This document shows positions 18,082 through 29,521 of a DNA stretch of 64,000 nt, one piece after another; position 1 is the first letter of the stretch; each line of letters starts with the position of its first letter. The position numbers were made by a program, and so were the translations under genes. Origin of the DNA: Aliikangiella coralliicola (GTDB taxonomy: Bacteria > Pseudomonadota > Gammaproteobacteria > Enterobacterales > Kangiellaceae); NCBI RefSeq assembly GCF_007004725.1, contig NZ_ML660161.1, forward strand, positions 545,122 to 609,121. Direction: 5' to 3'. Under the pieces are notes generated by a model. That model did not search any database, was not told the origin of the DNA, and was given only the letters and a program-made list of their open reading frames with translations.

Positions 18082-18798
18082 TTTTTTCTCCAATTGAGAT
18101 GGTCGATGCGTTGTTCTGCGTTAAGGCTAATTGCTTAGGATTGGGAATTTATCAAAAATAGTTGTTGAATGTCACAAAGAATAATTGTTTTTCCACGGCT
18201 AATATTAAATTCGGGTATAAGGAATTCAACTGACCATTTAAATTGACTGTTATTTCAATCAGTTAAAATCAATTATCTAAAATTAGTTAACGAAATAGTG
18301 GCTTTGTGAATTTCCTTAATCAAACTTTGGGTTAATTACTGACAGGTCCAGACTTAAATGTTATTTTTTTGACGCACGTCATGCTGCTCAGACAACTCAG
18401 TTGAATGCTGTCGAGTGGGCAGTTATTATTGCTTACGCGTTAATGATGTTAAAACCAAGTAAAATCAGTGAAGAAAAATATAGCGCAACGTCATGTCTCA
18501 TGCGGCTATCGAAGAAATAGACTTACTACCAATAATAGTGATTGTGTGTTTTTCATTGCCCCTGTCAGATTCTCACGTTGCAGGTATATTTGAGGTTCGA
18601 CTCGTTTTTCCCGGTTAAATAACAATAATTTAATGTAATGGACGTTTACGAAAACGTGCTAAAATTAAAACTTATTAGTGACTATACCTAAAGACTGTTA
18701 CGTGGACTCTGTGCTTGATTATTAGCTTTTATGTTGAGTCAAAAGTGAATCGGTATCAGTTAAAAAGAAGTTAAAAGAAGATCATAAATCGGCAACAG
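18082..18798. other. Long gene-free region between yhfA and crp
   Basis: These 717 bases hold no open frame that resembles a gene. They must carry the divergent promoters of yhfA and crp. A short inverted repeat ACGTTT/AAACGT lies at about 18643-18656, upstream of a TAAAAT. I could not find a convincing TGTGA-N6-TCACA CRP site, nor a hairpin with a T-run that would mark an sRNA. Confidence 0.5.
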
Positions 18799-19470
18799 AT
18801 GGCGGATTCTGGCATGGCGTTAATAAAAGAACCATTGGTTTTACCTCATAATATTAAAAGTGATCCCACGTTAGAGTGGTTTGTTTCTCAATGTCACAAA
18901 CGACGTTACGCACCCAAAACTACCATAATATTTGCAGGAGATAAGCCAGAAACCTTATATTTTCTCATTAAAGGTTCCGTCAGTGTTCTAATCGAAGACG
19001 ATGATGGTAGAGAGCTGGTTCTAGCTTACTTAAACTCAGGCGATTTTTTTGGTGAAATGGGGCTGTTTGATAGTCTGAGCGATCGAAGTGCCTGGGTTAG
19101 AGCGAAAACTGAAACCGATGTAGCTGAAATCAGTTATGCCAGGTTTCAGGCATTAGTCAAAGAACAACCAGAAATTATGTTTCGGCTTGCAGAGCAAATG
19201 GCATTGCGATTGAGGAAAACTAGCCGCAAGGTTGGCGATTTGGCATTTATGGATGTCACTGGCCGTGTTGCGCGCGCCTTACTCGATTTGGCAAAAGAGC
19301 CAGATGCAATGACCCACCCTGACGGAATGCAGATTAAAGTGACCAGGCAAGAGTTAGGTAGAATTGTTGGATGTTCTCGAGAAATGGTTGGGCGAGTTTT
19401 AAAAGTACTGGAAGAGCAGGAACATATATCTGTAAAAGGCAAGACGATGGTGATTTACGGAACCCGCTAA
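18799..19470 (+). CDS. crp: cAMP receptor protein (CRP)
   Basis: This is the global cAMP-responsive regulator. The 223-residue protein follows E. coli CRP almost throughout: [12 protein letters not shown], the cAMP pocket [11 protein letters not shown]...[10 protein letters not shown], the long C-helix and the helix-turn-helix [21 protein letters not shown], ending in VYGTR-like VIYGTR. The N-terminus is about 15 residues longer than E. coli's. ATG 18814 is an alternative start, and neither has a strong ribosome site. The close match across the DNA-recognition helix predicts an E. coli-like site preference. Confidence 0.95.
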   Translation: MADSGMALIKEPLVLPHNIKSDPTLEWFVSQCHKRRYAPKTTIIFAGDKPETLYFLIKGSVSVLIEDDDGRELVLAYLNSGDFFGEMGLFDSLSDRSAWVRAKTETDVAEISYARFQALVKEQPEIMFRLAEQMALRLRKTSRKVGDLAFMDVTGRVARALLDLAKEPDAMTHPDGMQIKVTRQELGRIVGCSREMVGRVLKVLEEQEHISVKGKTMVIYGTR

Positions 19471-19506
19471 ACTGACTAAATACTTCGTTGCAAATTAGAT
19501 TTAAAT

Positions 19507-19533
19507 AAAAAGGCTGAGTTTTCAGCCTTTTTT
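19507..19533 (+). terminator. Terminator of crp
   Basis: The stem AGGCTGA/TCAGCCT with a four-base loop is flanked by an A-run and followed by Ts, 40 bases after the crp stop. Confidence 0.88.
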
Positions 19534-19663
19534 GTCTTTGTCCTATCTAGAATTAAGCCCCTGAATGTTAGCCTGCTTTTTGATGAGTACCTCAAGGTCT
19601 TATGTGAATAATTATATTAATTTAGCTACGGCCTGGTTTTAACAGGGCTAACTTCCAATAGGA

Positions 19664-22318
19664 CTAGAAGATACTTTCATCTTCTACCTTGTTTTCTTCC
19701 TGATTAAAGATATTTTCAATGGGTTTATCTGCGTACTCTGTTGGCGCATTTTCAGCTCGAAACATTTCGAACACCGGATTTTCGGTTAAGTTACTGGCAA
19801 GTAGACCTGTTTTAGGGTCTATTCTCACCGTAACGATGCCTTCTGGCCGTGAATGATTAGTTTCTGAAATGCCATGCAGTGCTTTTTCCATAAATTTTTG
19901 CCAAACAGGCAAAGCTGCTTTACCACCAAACTCTCTGACGCCGAGCTTTTTCGAGTGATCTTTAAAACCTACCCACGCAGTGGCGACATGTCTGGTATTG
20001 TAGCCGCTAAACCAGGCATCTTTCGCGTCATTCGTTGTTCCGGTTTTTCCTGCTAAATCGTTACGCTTTAGCAGCGGGCTTTTTGTCCTCGTTAATGTCG
20101 GCATCGCAGTTCCGCGGTGAATAACGTCTTTCAAAATATCGTTTATTAAAAAATGATTTCTTGCTTCAATGACTCTGGGGGCAATAAATTCTTCTGGTAC
20201 AGGTAAAACAGGAAGATTGGAGAAGCTCTCCCCTGGCTTTTCGTTGACATCAACCTCTGGAGTCGTTCTTTCTGATTCTGCCGAGCCGTCAGGTAGTGCT
20301 GCATTTGAGCTCGCAATATTCGTCCTGTCATTAGCCTCCTGTTGCATAGTTTGCTCTGCGATTTCCTGAGCTTGCGCATTTTGTTGTGCAATAATCGTTT
20401 CGCATGTTTGGCACACCTGGATCGGTTGATGGTCGAATATGATTTGGCCATTCGCGTCTTCTACTCGCTTAATAAACCAGGAGTCGACTTTGTATCCGCC
20501 ATTTGCCAATGTCGCATAGCCTGTGGCCACTTCAAGTGGTGTAAAAGAAGCTGAACCAAGCGCTAACGATAGATAAGGTGGCATATGCTCTGCCGGAAAA
20601 CCTAATTGAGTCAGGTATTTTTTAGCGAAAACAGCGCCAATTTCTCTGATCAGCCTGACTGATACAGTATTCTTCGAATGCCTTAGACCAACGCGTAAAC
20701 TCGTTGGACCGCGGTAGTTGTCGCTATCGTTTTTGGGACGCCAGAAATTTTCTGCGGTGATGTCAGCTTCGACAATTGGCATATCGTTTATCATAGACGC
20801 GGGCGTAAAGCGCTTTTCAAAGGCTGCAGAATATACGAAAGGCTTTATATTACTGCCGGGTTGGCGGCGCGCTTGTGTCACCATGTTAAATTTGCTTAAT
20901 CCGTAGTCGTATCCGCCGACTAATACTTCGATTGCACCGTTATCTGGATTTAGCGAAACAAAGCCACCGCTCACATCCGGGATCTGCGACAAACGGTAGC
21001 GCTTTGTTGTGGTAATATTAGTTGGCGTATCTTCTGCAGGTGTTTCTTCCTTTTTGGGCGCTTGCTCAGGAACCCATCTGACTCGAATAAGCTCGCCTTT
21101 ATTTAAGACCTGATCCACCGTTTTAACTCTCTTTCCCAAATGATTTTCGTCAACGTAGGCACGGGCCCATTTCACATCTGCCAAGGTTAGTTTCGCGACT
21201 TCATTATTTTTCAGAAGTATTGCTGCAGACTCTTCATCAACCTCTAGCACTAGAGCGGGCTCTAACGACCCTACTTTGGGGACATCCTCCAGCCACTGAA
21301 GCATTTCTTCCGGCGGTGTTTGCTCGGTTAGCTCAAAAGTATGTTCAGGGCCTCGGTACCCGTGCCTCTGGTCATATTCTTCGAGTCCGTCTACCAAAGC
21401 TTGTTGGGCATGAGCTTGAAGTTCGGCGTCTAAACTGGTGTACACTTTAAGGCCATCACTATAAGCGACTTCCTGCCCAAACCGTTCTACAGCGTAACGC
21501 CTGACCATTTCAGCTAAATAAGGCGCATCTACAGTCACTCTTGCGCCATGTTTGACCGCTGCGATAGGCGCGTTCATCGCGTTATCAAATCGTTCTTTTG
21601 TAATATGATTTTCGGTTAGCATTCGTCGTAATACGTGAGAACGCCGAGTCAGAGCGTGATCAGGATTGGAAACTGGATTATATTTTGATTCGCCTTTGGG
21701 AATTCCGGCTAATGTTGCAAGTTGCGGTAGTGTTAGCTGGTCAAGCGTCGAGCCATAATACACTTGAGCGGCCGCACCTAAACCGTAGGCGCGATGGCCA
21801 AAGTGAATTTTATTTAGATAAAGTTCTAGAATTTCATTTTTTGACAGTTCTGACTCGATTTTCCAGGCGAGGAACATTTCAGTAAATTTTCTGGAAAAAC
21901 GCCTTTCTCTGCTCAAATAATAGTTTCGAGCAACCTGCATCGTAATGGTACTTCCTCCCTGGCTTTTGCTGCCCGTTAAAGCCAAGTTCACAATTGCCCG
22001 CAGCACGCCGTATAAGTCGACACCGGAATGCTCGTAAAAGCGTTGGTCTTCAGTGGATAATAAAGCATTTATGAAATCTCTGGGAACTTGGTCTAAAGTA
22101 ATAGGTATTCGTCTTTTTTCACCAAATTCGGCGATGAGTTGATGGTCACTGGAATAGACTCGCATGGGCGTTTGCAGGCGTATTTTTCGAATTGATTCGA
22201 CTTCTGGAAGCCCGGGTCCTACTGCCAAGTACAAGCCGATAAAACACATCGAGGCCATGAGCACAATCAGCGTTGCAATATAGGCAAATTTGGGTGCGAG
22301 ATTAGATAAGCGCTTCAT
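19664..22318 (-). CDS. mrcA: Penicillin-binding protein 1A (class A PBP)
   Basis: This bifunctional peptidoglycan synthase is anchored by one N-terminal transmembrane segment (about residues 10-34). The glycosyltransferase domain has its catalytic Glu90 in STEDQRFYEHSG and the later GGSTITMQVARNYYLS motif. The transpeptidase domain has the active serine in GSNIKPF (about residue 485), SKN in RHSKNTVSV and KTGTTNDAKDAW (about 755). An OB-like insert with an acidic, proline-rich stretch lies between. At 884 residues it is slightly longer than E. coli PBP1A, partly through a low-complexity segment near 655-705. Divergence from pilM is a conserved arrangement. Confidence 0.96.
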   Translation of the reverse strand: MKRLSNLAPKFAYIATLIVLMASMCFIGLYLAVGPGLPEVESIRKIRLQTPMRVYSSDHQLIAEFGEKRRIPITLDQVPRDFINALLSTEDQRFYEHSGVDLYGVLRAIVNLALTGSKSQGGSTITMQVARNYYLSRERRFSRKFTEMFLAWKIESELSKNEILELYLNKIHFGHRAYGLGAAAQVYYGSTLDQLTLPQLATLAGIPKGESKYNPVSNPDHALTRRSHVLRRMLTENHITKERFDNAMNAPIAAVKHGARVTVDAPYLAEMVRRYAVERFGQEVAYSDGLKVYTSLDAELQAHAQQALVDGLEEYDQRHGYRGPEHTFELTEQTPPEEMLQWLEDVPKVGSLEPALVLEVDEESAAILLKNNEVAKLTLADVKWARAYVDENHLGKRVKTVDQVLNKGELIRVRWVPEQAPKKEETPAEDTPTNITTTKRYRLSQIPDVSGGFVSLNPDNGAIEVLVGGYDYGLSKFNMVTQARRQPGSNIKPFVYSAAFEKRFTPASMINDMPIVEADITAENFWRPKNDSDNYRGPTSLRVGLRHSKNTVSVRLIREIGAVFAKKYLTQLGFPAEHMPPYLSLALGSASFTPLEVATGYATLANGGYKVDSWFIKRVEDANGQIIFDHQPIQVCQTCETIIAQQNAQAQEIAEQTMQQEANDRTNIASSNAALPDGSAESERTTPEVDVNEKPGESFSNLPVLPVPEEFIAPRVIEARNHFLINDILKDVIHRGTAMPTLTRTKSPLLKRNDLAGKTGTTNDAKDAWFSGYNTRHVATAWVGFKDHSKKLGVREFGGKAALPVWQKFMEKALHGISETNHSRPEGIVTVRIDPKTGLLASNLTENPVFEMFRAENAPTEYADKPIENIFNQEENKVEDESIF

Positions 22319-23736
<1,418 letters not shown>

Positions 23737-23737
<1 letters not shown>

Positions 23738-24303
23738 TGGCAAATATTAACTTACTCCCTTGGCGAGAAGAGCTACGTCAGGAAAAGCAGAGACAATTCC
23801 TAAGTATCTTGGGACTTGTGGCAATTTTAGGCGTGGCTTTTATGTGGGCGGTATATACCTATTACAGCACCCAGCTCGATAATCAACGACAAAGAAATAA
23901 CTATCTTCAATCAGAAATTCGCAAACTCGATTCAAAAATCAAAGAAATTCAAACTCTGGAAAAAGAAAGACAACAACTGGTTGAGAGGATGAATTTAATT
24001 CAGGATTTACAAAAAAGTCGCCCTCAGGTCGTTCACGTATTTGATGAAATTGTGGGAACTATGCCTGAAGGAGTTAATCTGGCCTCGATTGAACGTAAAG
24101 ATAAAGATTTGATTTTAAATGGAGTGGCGGAATCCGGTCCTCGAATTTCTAAGTTTATGCGTAATATCTCCACGTCTAAATGGCTTGAGTTGGGCCCTCT
24201 GGAAGAAATTAGTGGTGATAAGAATTCTGGTGCAAATCGAAAGAATTTTGTTTTAAAAACAAAGATTAGCTCTCCTTCGCAAGATGAAGAGGTAAAACAA
24301 TAA
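23737..24303 (+). CDS. pilN: Type IV pilus assembly protein PilN
   Basis: This bitopic inner-membrane protein has 188 residues. The N-terminal INLLPWREELR is the PilM-binding motif. A transmembrane helix follows at about residues 21-43, then a periplasmic coiled coil and a ferredoxin-like domain that pairs with PilO. Start and stop codons overlap both neighbours by one base. Confidence 0.95.
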
Positions 24304-24920
24304 TGGAATTAGATGATTTAAAAAATTTAGATATCAGCGATATCGATTTTAATAATATGGGGTCATGGCCGATGCCTGCTAAGGCGATAATGGCCGCATT
24401 GGTATTCGGTGTTGTTATTGGCGTTGGTTACTATTTATTCGTTGGTGACCAGACACAGCGATTAGTTGATATTGAAAGGAAAGAAGTTGACTTTAAAAAA
24501 GAGTTTGAGAGAAAGCAGGCAAAAGCAGTCAACTTAGAAGATTATAAGCGTCAGATGAAAACTATCCAGGATAGCTTTAAAACTCTGCTACAACAACTCC
24601 CCAAATCAAGTGAAATGGCAGGGTTGGTTGACGAGTTTTCCTATGCTGCGACAGGTGCTGGTTGTGAAATTATCGATGTGAAATTTTTGCCAGAAGTTGA
24701 TTCGGAGTTTTATGCTGAAAAGCCGATTCAAATCCAAGTATCTGGAGGATATCATCAGCTCGCTGATTTCATTAGTAGAGTGTCCAGGTTGCCGCGTATT
24801 GTAACTTTGCACAATTTCAACATAACACTTGGTGATGGCGATGTTCCTTCTTCACCCGGGGAGAAGTTATTGTTGATGTCGATAACAGCCAAGACCTATC
24901 GATCGGACACGGAGGAATAA
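24303..24920 (+). CDS. pilO: Type IV pilus assembly protein PilO
   Basis: The 205-residue partner of PilN has a cytoplasmic N-terminus, a transmembrane helix at about residues 27-47, a coiled coil and a periplasmic ferredoxin-like domain (LPKSSEMAGLVDEFSYAA onward). PilN/PilO dimers connect PilM to PilP and the secretin. It starts one base after pilN ends its last coding base (ATAATGG overlap) and precedes pilP by four bases. Confidence 0.95.
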   Translation: MELDDLKNLDISDIDFNNMGSWPMPAKAIMAALVFGVVIGVGYYLFVGDQTQRLVDIERKEVDFKKEFERKQAKAVNLEDYKRQMKTIQDSFKTLLQQLPKSSEMAGLVDEFSYAATGAGCEIIDVKFLPEVDSEFYAEKPIQIQVSGGYHQLADFISRVSRLPRIVTLHNFNITLGDGDVPSSPGEKLLLMSITAKTYRSDTEE

Positions 24921-24924
24921 TAAG

Positions 24925-25494
24925 ATGAAGTCTGTGTTTAGATTTGAGTTCGCATCAATCAATAAGAAGCTGGCGATAATTATCGGCGCACTTACGCTAT
25001 CTGCATGTTCTGGTAATACTGATGATTTGCGTTCCTGGGTAGAAACCATAAAGGCAAGACCGCCCGGTAGAATTGAGCCGATGCCGGAAGTTCGGGAATA
25101 TAAACCTCACGATTATGCTTCGGCTCATCTAAAAAGCCCGTTTTCTGAATTGGAACCAGAGTTGGAGACTCAACTTCAAGCGTTACACGATGGTTGCGAT
25201 GAGTCTGTCAGACCTGATACCACTCGACGCAAAGAGGATCTAGAGCGCTATTCGCTCGATTCAATGGAAATGGTGGGATTAGTTAATAACAATGAACGGA
25301 GCTGGGGGTTAGTTCGCATGACTGCAGGTCCTGCGGAAGGCAATGTTTTTCATGTTAGTGTCGGCAATTATCTCGGGATTAATCACGGTCGAATTCTGAA
25401 TATTGACGAACAACAAATTGAAATTACGACTTTAGTTCCTGATAGCAAAGGCTGTTGGGAAAAACGTACTGTATATATGGCGCTTGCTCAGTAG
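24925..25494 (+). CDS. pilP: Type IV pilus lipoprotein PilP
   Basis: The 189-residue lipoprotein bridges the PilNO complex and the secretin PilQ. The signal peptide ends in a lipobox LSAC with the lipidated cysteine at about residue 29. A flexible proline-rich stretch follows, and then the beta-domain including MVGLVNNNERSWGLVR and the conserved NYLGINHGRI. Confidence 0.94.
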   Translation: MKSVFRFEFASINKKLAIIIGALTLSACSGNTDDLRSWVETIKARPPGRIEPMPEVREYKPHDYASAHLKSPFSELEPELETQLQALHDGCDESVRPDTTRRKEDLERYSLDSMEMVGLVNNNERSWGLVRMTAGPAEGNVFHVSVGNYLGINHGRILNIDEQQIEITTLVPDSKGCWEKRTVYMALAQ

Positions 25495-25512
25495 CGAGCA
25501 TTAGGAGTGATT

Positions 25513-27606
25513 ATGTTTTATTGGGGCAAAATAAATAAAGTTATTCAAGGAGCATGGGCAATGTTTACTGGCCAGTTTAAGTATCTCTTGATGATCATCG
25601 CTGCTTTTTCAAGTGTGAATTTGTTTGCCACTGAAATCCAGGATATTAGTTTTAATGTGATGCCTGGTGATAGAGTGGAGATTCGTGTGAAAATGGATTC
25701 GCCGCCACCTAGTTTTAATGAAATCACAACGGTTAATCCGGCGCGGATCTGGATGGATCTCGATGGTGTCTCTAGCGCACTCTCTCGTAAAACCCAAAGT
25801 ATTGGCATCGGTGTTACTCGCTCAGTAACGGCTGTTGAAGCTGGTGGAAAGACTCGACTGGTTGTTAATTTAGTGGAAATGGCTCCTTATACTTCCAGAG
25901 TTGATGGCAATGATCTGGTTTTGACCGTTGGATATGGAGAAGAGGTCGCGGCAAAAGGGGGTTTCAATAGTTCTCAAACCACTGCGCAAACGTCGGCTGC
26001 CCCAAGTGGTGATGACATTGTAAGTATTGATTTCAGAAGAGGTGAGCTTGGTGAGGGTAGAGTAGTCATCGAACTTGCCAATTCAAACCTTGGAATCGAT
26101 TTGCGTCAGGAAGGCCGTACTATCCTGGCAGATTTTGTTAACGCTAAAATCTCTAATGATTTGATTCGAAAATTAGACGTTATTGATTTTGCAACCCCTG
26201 CAAAGCTCATATCAACCAGCCGGGTTGGTGGAAATACAAGAATAGCAATCGATACGCTTGATGAGTTTGAATACTTGGCGTATCAGGCTGACAATACCTA
26301 TGTTATTGAGCTTAAGCCTTTAACACCGGAAGAGATTGAGCGCAAAAAACTTGATGAGCCAGTTTACACAGGTGAGAGACTTTCCCTTAATTTCCAGGAT
26401 ATACCTGTTAGGGCAGTATTAGCGATTATCGCTGAATTTACCGGTCTTAATCTGGTAACCAGCGACACAGTCTCAGGAACCATTACCTTAAGACTACAAA
26501 CTGTTCCCTGGGATCAAGCGCTTGATATCGTTTTGAAAACCAAAGGATTAGATAAGCGGCAAAATGGCAATGTGATGCTCGTCGCACCAGCTGAAGAAAT
26601 TGCCGCGCGCGAAACATTAGAGCTTCAAACCGAAAAACAAATCGAGCAATTAGCACCGCTTAGATCAGAATTTATACAAGTTAACTATGCCAAAGCAGAA
26701 TCATTGTCCGATTTGATTAAAACTAAGGGTGCCAATTACCTTTCTAACCGAGGTAGTGTTTCGGTCGATGAGAGAACGAATCATTTGCTAGTTCAGGATA
26801 CTGCAAAGAAATTAGAACAAATTCGATTAATGGTTCGTACTCTTGATGTTCCGGTTCGGCAGGTATTAATCGAATCACGTGTTGTGGTTGCTGATGACGG
26901 TTTTGACCATGAACTAGGTGTCAGGGTTGGTGTTACGGACAGAGGATCTGATGGTGCTATCTCTGGTACTGCTGCGGGATCAAGTGGTGTATTTTTCGAT
27001 AATGATCCTTCAGATCGAACATTCGCTGTTGATTTACCTGCGAGTGCTGAAAACGCGGCAAGTTTTGGGTTAACTGTGGCGAGATTATCTGAAGGCACAA
27101 TTCTTGACCTTGAATTGTCAGCTCTAGAAACCGAAAACCGAGGTGAAGTTATTGCTTCGCCGCGAGTTATTACTGCCAATCAAAAGGAGGCATACATAGA
27201 ATCAGGTGAAGAAATTCCCTATTTAACAGCAAGTAGTGCAGGAAATACGACCGTTACCTGGAGAAAAGCAGTATTAAGTCTAAAGGTGACTCCACAAATC
27301 ACCCCAGATGATCGTATAATCCTAGACTTGCAGGTAAATCAAGATACGCGAGGTGAAGATGTGCTTAACATCGGGCCTGCGATCAATACCCGCGAAGTCG
27401 GTACTCAGGTTCTTGTTGAGAATGGTGAGACCGTAGTATTAGGTGGTGTTTACCAGCAGCGTACCAATCGGGATGTTTCCAAGGTTCCATTTCTTGGCGA
27501 CTTACCTGGAATTGGGGCATTATTTCGCTCAACTAAAGATTCTTCGGCTAAACAAGAATTGCTAATGTTTGTTACGCCGAAAATTGTTAAAGAATCTATT
27601 AGGTAA
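25513..27606 (+). CDS. pilQ: Type IV pilus secretin PilQ
   Basis: PilQ forms the outer-membrane pore for the pilus. In order it shows two N-terminal AMIN-type regions (about residues 40-130 and 165-270), a secretin/TonB short domain (LSLNFQDIPVRAVLAIIAEFTGLNLV), an N1/NolW domain (FIQVNYAKAESLSDLI) and the C-terminal secretin domain with VLIESRVVVADDGF and the signature VVLGGVYQQRTNRDVSKVPF. ATG 25513 has AGGAG at ideal spacing. ATG 25561 also has AAGGAG eight bases upstream and would give a more ordinary signal peptide, so the true start is ambiguous by 16 residues. Confidence 0.95.
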   Translation: MFYWGKINKVIQGAWAMFTGQFKYLLMIIAAFSSVNLFATEIQDISFNVMPGDRVEIRVKMDSPPPSFNEITTVNPARIWMDLDGVSSALSRKTQSIGIGVTRSVTAVEAGGKTRLVVNLVEMAPYTSRVDGNDLVLTVGYGEEVAAKGGFNSSQTTAQTSAAPSGDDIVSIDFRRGELGEGRVVIELANSNLGIDLRQEGRTILADFVNAKISNDLIRKLDVIDFATPAKLISTSRVGGNTRIAIDTLDEFEYLAYQADNTYVIELKPLTPEEIERKKLDEPVYTGERLSLNFQDIPVRAVLAIIAEFTGLNLVTSDTVSGTITLRLQTVPWDQALDIVLKTKGLDKRQNGNVMLVAPAEEIAARETLELQTEKQIEQLAPLRSEFIQVNYAKAESLSDLIKTKGANYLSNRGSVSVDERTNHLLVQDTAKKLEQIRLMVRTLDVPVRQVLIESRVVVADDGFDHELGVRVGVTDRGSDGAISGTAAGSSGVFFDNDPSDRTFAVDLPASAENAASFGLTVARLSEGTILDLELSALETENRGEVIASPRVITANQKEAYIESGEEIPYLTASSAGNTTVTWRKAVLSLKVTPQITPDDRIILDLQVNQDTRGEDVLNIGPAINTREVGTQVLVENGETVVLGGVYQQRTNRDVSKVPFLGDLPGIGALFRSTKDSSAKQELLMFVTPKIVKESIR

Positions 27607-27630
27607 CTGAACACTATTAATAGCGTGGTA

Positions 27631-27659
27631 AGACCCGCCTAGGCGGGTTCTTGCGTTTC
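27631..27659 (+). terminator. Terminator after pilQ
   Basis: The palindrome ACCCGCCTAGGCGGGT is GC-rich and followed by a broken T-run (TCTTGCGTTT). It separates pilQ from aroK 83 bases later. Confidence 0.65.
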
Positions 27660-27688
27660 TAATGTGGGGATTTTAGTAGTAAAAGCAT

Positions 27689-28213
27689 ATGATGAAAGGT
27701 AAAAGAAACATATTCTTAATTGGGCCAATGGGTGCCGGAAAGACCACAATCGGTAAACAATTAGCCCAGAATTTACACCTGGAATTTGTAGATTCGGATC
27801 AGGAAATCGAAGCCCGCACCGGCGCACCTATCGACTGGATATTTGATATTGAAGGTGAAGACGGATTCAGAAAGCGAGAAAAATCGATTATTTCAGAACT
27901 CACTCAGCGTCAGGGAATTGTTCTTGCCACTGGTGGAGGTGCGGTCATTGAATCTGAGAACCGCACTTTTCTGGCTGGTCGAGGCATCGTCGTCTACTTG
28001 GAAACGTCAATCGAGCAGCAGGTAGAACGTACTCGAAGAGACAAGCGTCGCCCATTGTTGCAAAGTTCGGAAGATCCTGAAGCGACACTAGTGCAACTTC
28101 ATACGGAGCGGGATAAGTTATACCGTGAAATTGCCGATATTGTAGTAGCGACTAACGAAAATTCAATCAAATCGGTTGCTAATAAAATCGTATCTCAAAT
28201 CGGTGAAGGATAA
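27689..28213 (+). CDS. aroK: Shikimate kinase
   Basis: It phosphorylates shikimate with ATP in aromatic amino acid synthesis. The 174 residues show the P-loop [15 protein letters not shown], the shikimate-binding DSDQEIE and [14 protein letters not shown], and the lid arginines in [10 protein letters not shown] second ATG three bases on could be the real start. It is followed by aroB after four bases. Confidence 0.96.
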   Translation: MMKGKRNIFLIGPMGAGKTTIGKQLAQNLHLEFVDSDQEIEARTGAPIDWIFDIEGEDGFRKREKSIISELTQRQGIVLATGGGAVIESENRTFLAGRGIVVYLETSIEQQVERTRRDKRRPLLQSSEDPEATLVQLHTERDKLYREIADIVVATNENSIKSVANKIVSQIGEG

Positions 28214-28223
28214 TTAGTTGAAT

Positions 28224-29306
28224 ATGCGTCAGTTAGCATTAGATTTAGGTGAGCGAAGTTACGGCATCTATATAAAAGAGGGATTGCTGACTGATTCGCA
28301 ACTTTTTAGTCAGTTTTGTCGTGGTGAAAACATACTCATACTATCCAATGATATGGTTGCGCCGCTGTATTTTGAGCAACTCAAAACTTCCTTACCAGAT
28401 AAAACAATCCATCAATTTATTTTGCCTGACGGTGAAATTTATAAGAACCTATCTCATTACTCCGAAGTGCTTGATTACTTGGTAACACAAGGTTTCCGAC
28501 GGAACGATACACTGATAGCGCTTGGTGGCGGGGTCGTTGGTGATTTGGGCGGATTTGTTGCCGCTAGTTATCAGCGTGGTATGGGATTTATTCAGGTTCC
28601 AACGAGTTTACTGGCTCAGGTTGATTCATCTGTTGGAGGAAAAACGGCAGTTAACCATCCACTTGGTAAAAATATGATAGGGGCTTTTTATCAACCGCTA
28701 GCTGTCATCATTGATACGAATACACTCGACTCATTACCAGAAAAAGAATTCGTTTCGGGTCTCGCAGAAGTCGCAAAATATGCAATGCTCGGTGCTAATG
28801 AAGTCAACAAGCTATTAACGGAAGATACCGCTGCGGTCTTGGCGAGAGACAAAACGAAACTAGCAGATTTGATTTACTATAGTTGTGCGAAAAAGGCTCA
28901 AGTAGTTGCAGAAGATGAAGAAGAGAAAGGAAATCGAGCGCTGTTAAATTTGGGACATACATTCGGTCACGCGTTAGAGCGATTGACAGATTATAAACGC
29001 TATTTACACGGCGAAGCGGTCGCAATTGGCATACACATAGCGATCAACTTATCACTTGAAAAAACATTGATTGCGCCAAAAACTGCAGAACTTTATAGAA
29101 ACTTGCTTAATAAGCTTGGATTGCCTGACAAAGCTGAGATTGTAGCGAACACTGGCGATTTTCTGGAAGCAATGAAGCTCGATAAAAAGAATGTTAGTGA
29201 CAAATATCGATTAGTTTTACCCACCGATAGCGCATGTGTTATTGTTGAGGAAGATGATATTGAGATGATGGGACGGGCAATTACTCAACAATTAGTGGCA
29301 GCCTAA
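28224..29306 (+). CDS. aroB: 3-dehydroquinate synthase
   Basis: It converts DAHP to 3-dehydroquinate using NAD+ and a divalent metal. GGGVVGDLGGFVAASYQRG, VDSSVGGKTAVNHPLGKN and the metal-binding LNLGHTFGHALE and YLHGEAVAIG are all present. ATG 28224 gives exactly the N-terminal length of E. coli AroB up to LGERSY; an in-frame TTG at 28218 has the better-placed GAAGGA and is possible. The aroK-aroB-damX order is classical. Confidence 0.96.
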   Translation: MRQLALDLGERSYGIYIKEGLLTDSQLFSQFCRGENILILSNDMVAPLYFEQLKTSLPDKTIHQFILPDGEIYKNLSHYSEVLDYLVTQGFRRNDTLIALGGGVVGDLGGFVAASYQRGMGFIQVPTSLLAQVDSSVGGKTAVNHPLGKNMIGAFYQPLAVIIDTNTLDSLPEKEFVSGLAEVAKYAMLGANEVNKLLTEDTAAVLARDKTKLADLIYYSCAKKAQVVAEDEEEKGNRALLNLGHTFGHALERLTDYKRYLHGEAVAIGIHIAINLSLEKTLIAPKTAELYRNLLNKLGLPDKAEIVANTGDFLEAMKLDKKNVSDKYRLVLPTDSACVIVEEDDIEMMGRAITQQLVAA

Positions 29307-29521
29307 TTAAATTCAGTGCGTCACTGCATTTGTTGTATTTAAAAGTAAGTTTAACTCCGAACTTAACGAACTCATAATTAGCGGTATTTAGAGATACCAT
29401 GCAGCTAATCGTATTGTGTTTACAGCAGGTCTATTTAAGTTAAGGTGCTGTTATTTAAAATGGTAGAAGTCGCCGGAGATTGCAAAAAATAAACTAAAAT
29501 AATAACAACAGGTGGGCAACA

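Noticed and set aside
18541-18600. A CRP-binding site upstream of crp (TTGTGTG... and ...TCTCACG)
   Set aside because: The half-sites do not have the TGTGA-N6-TCACA spacing.
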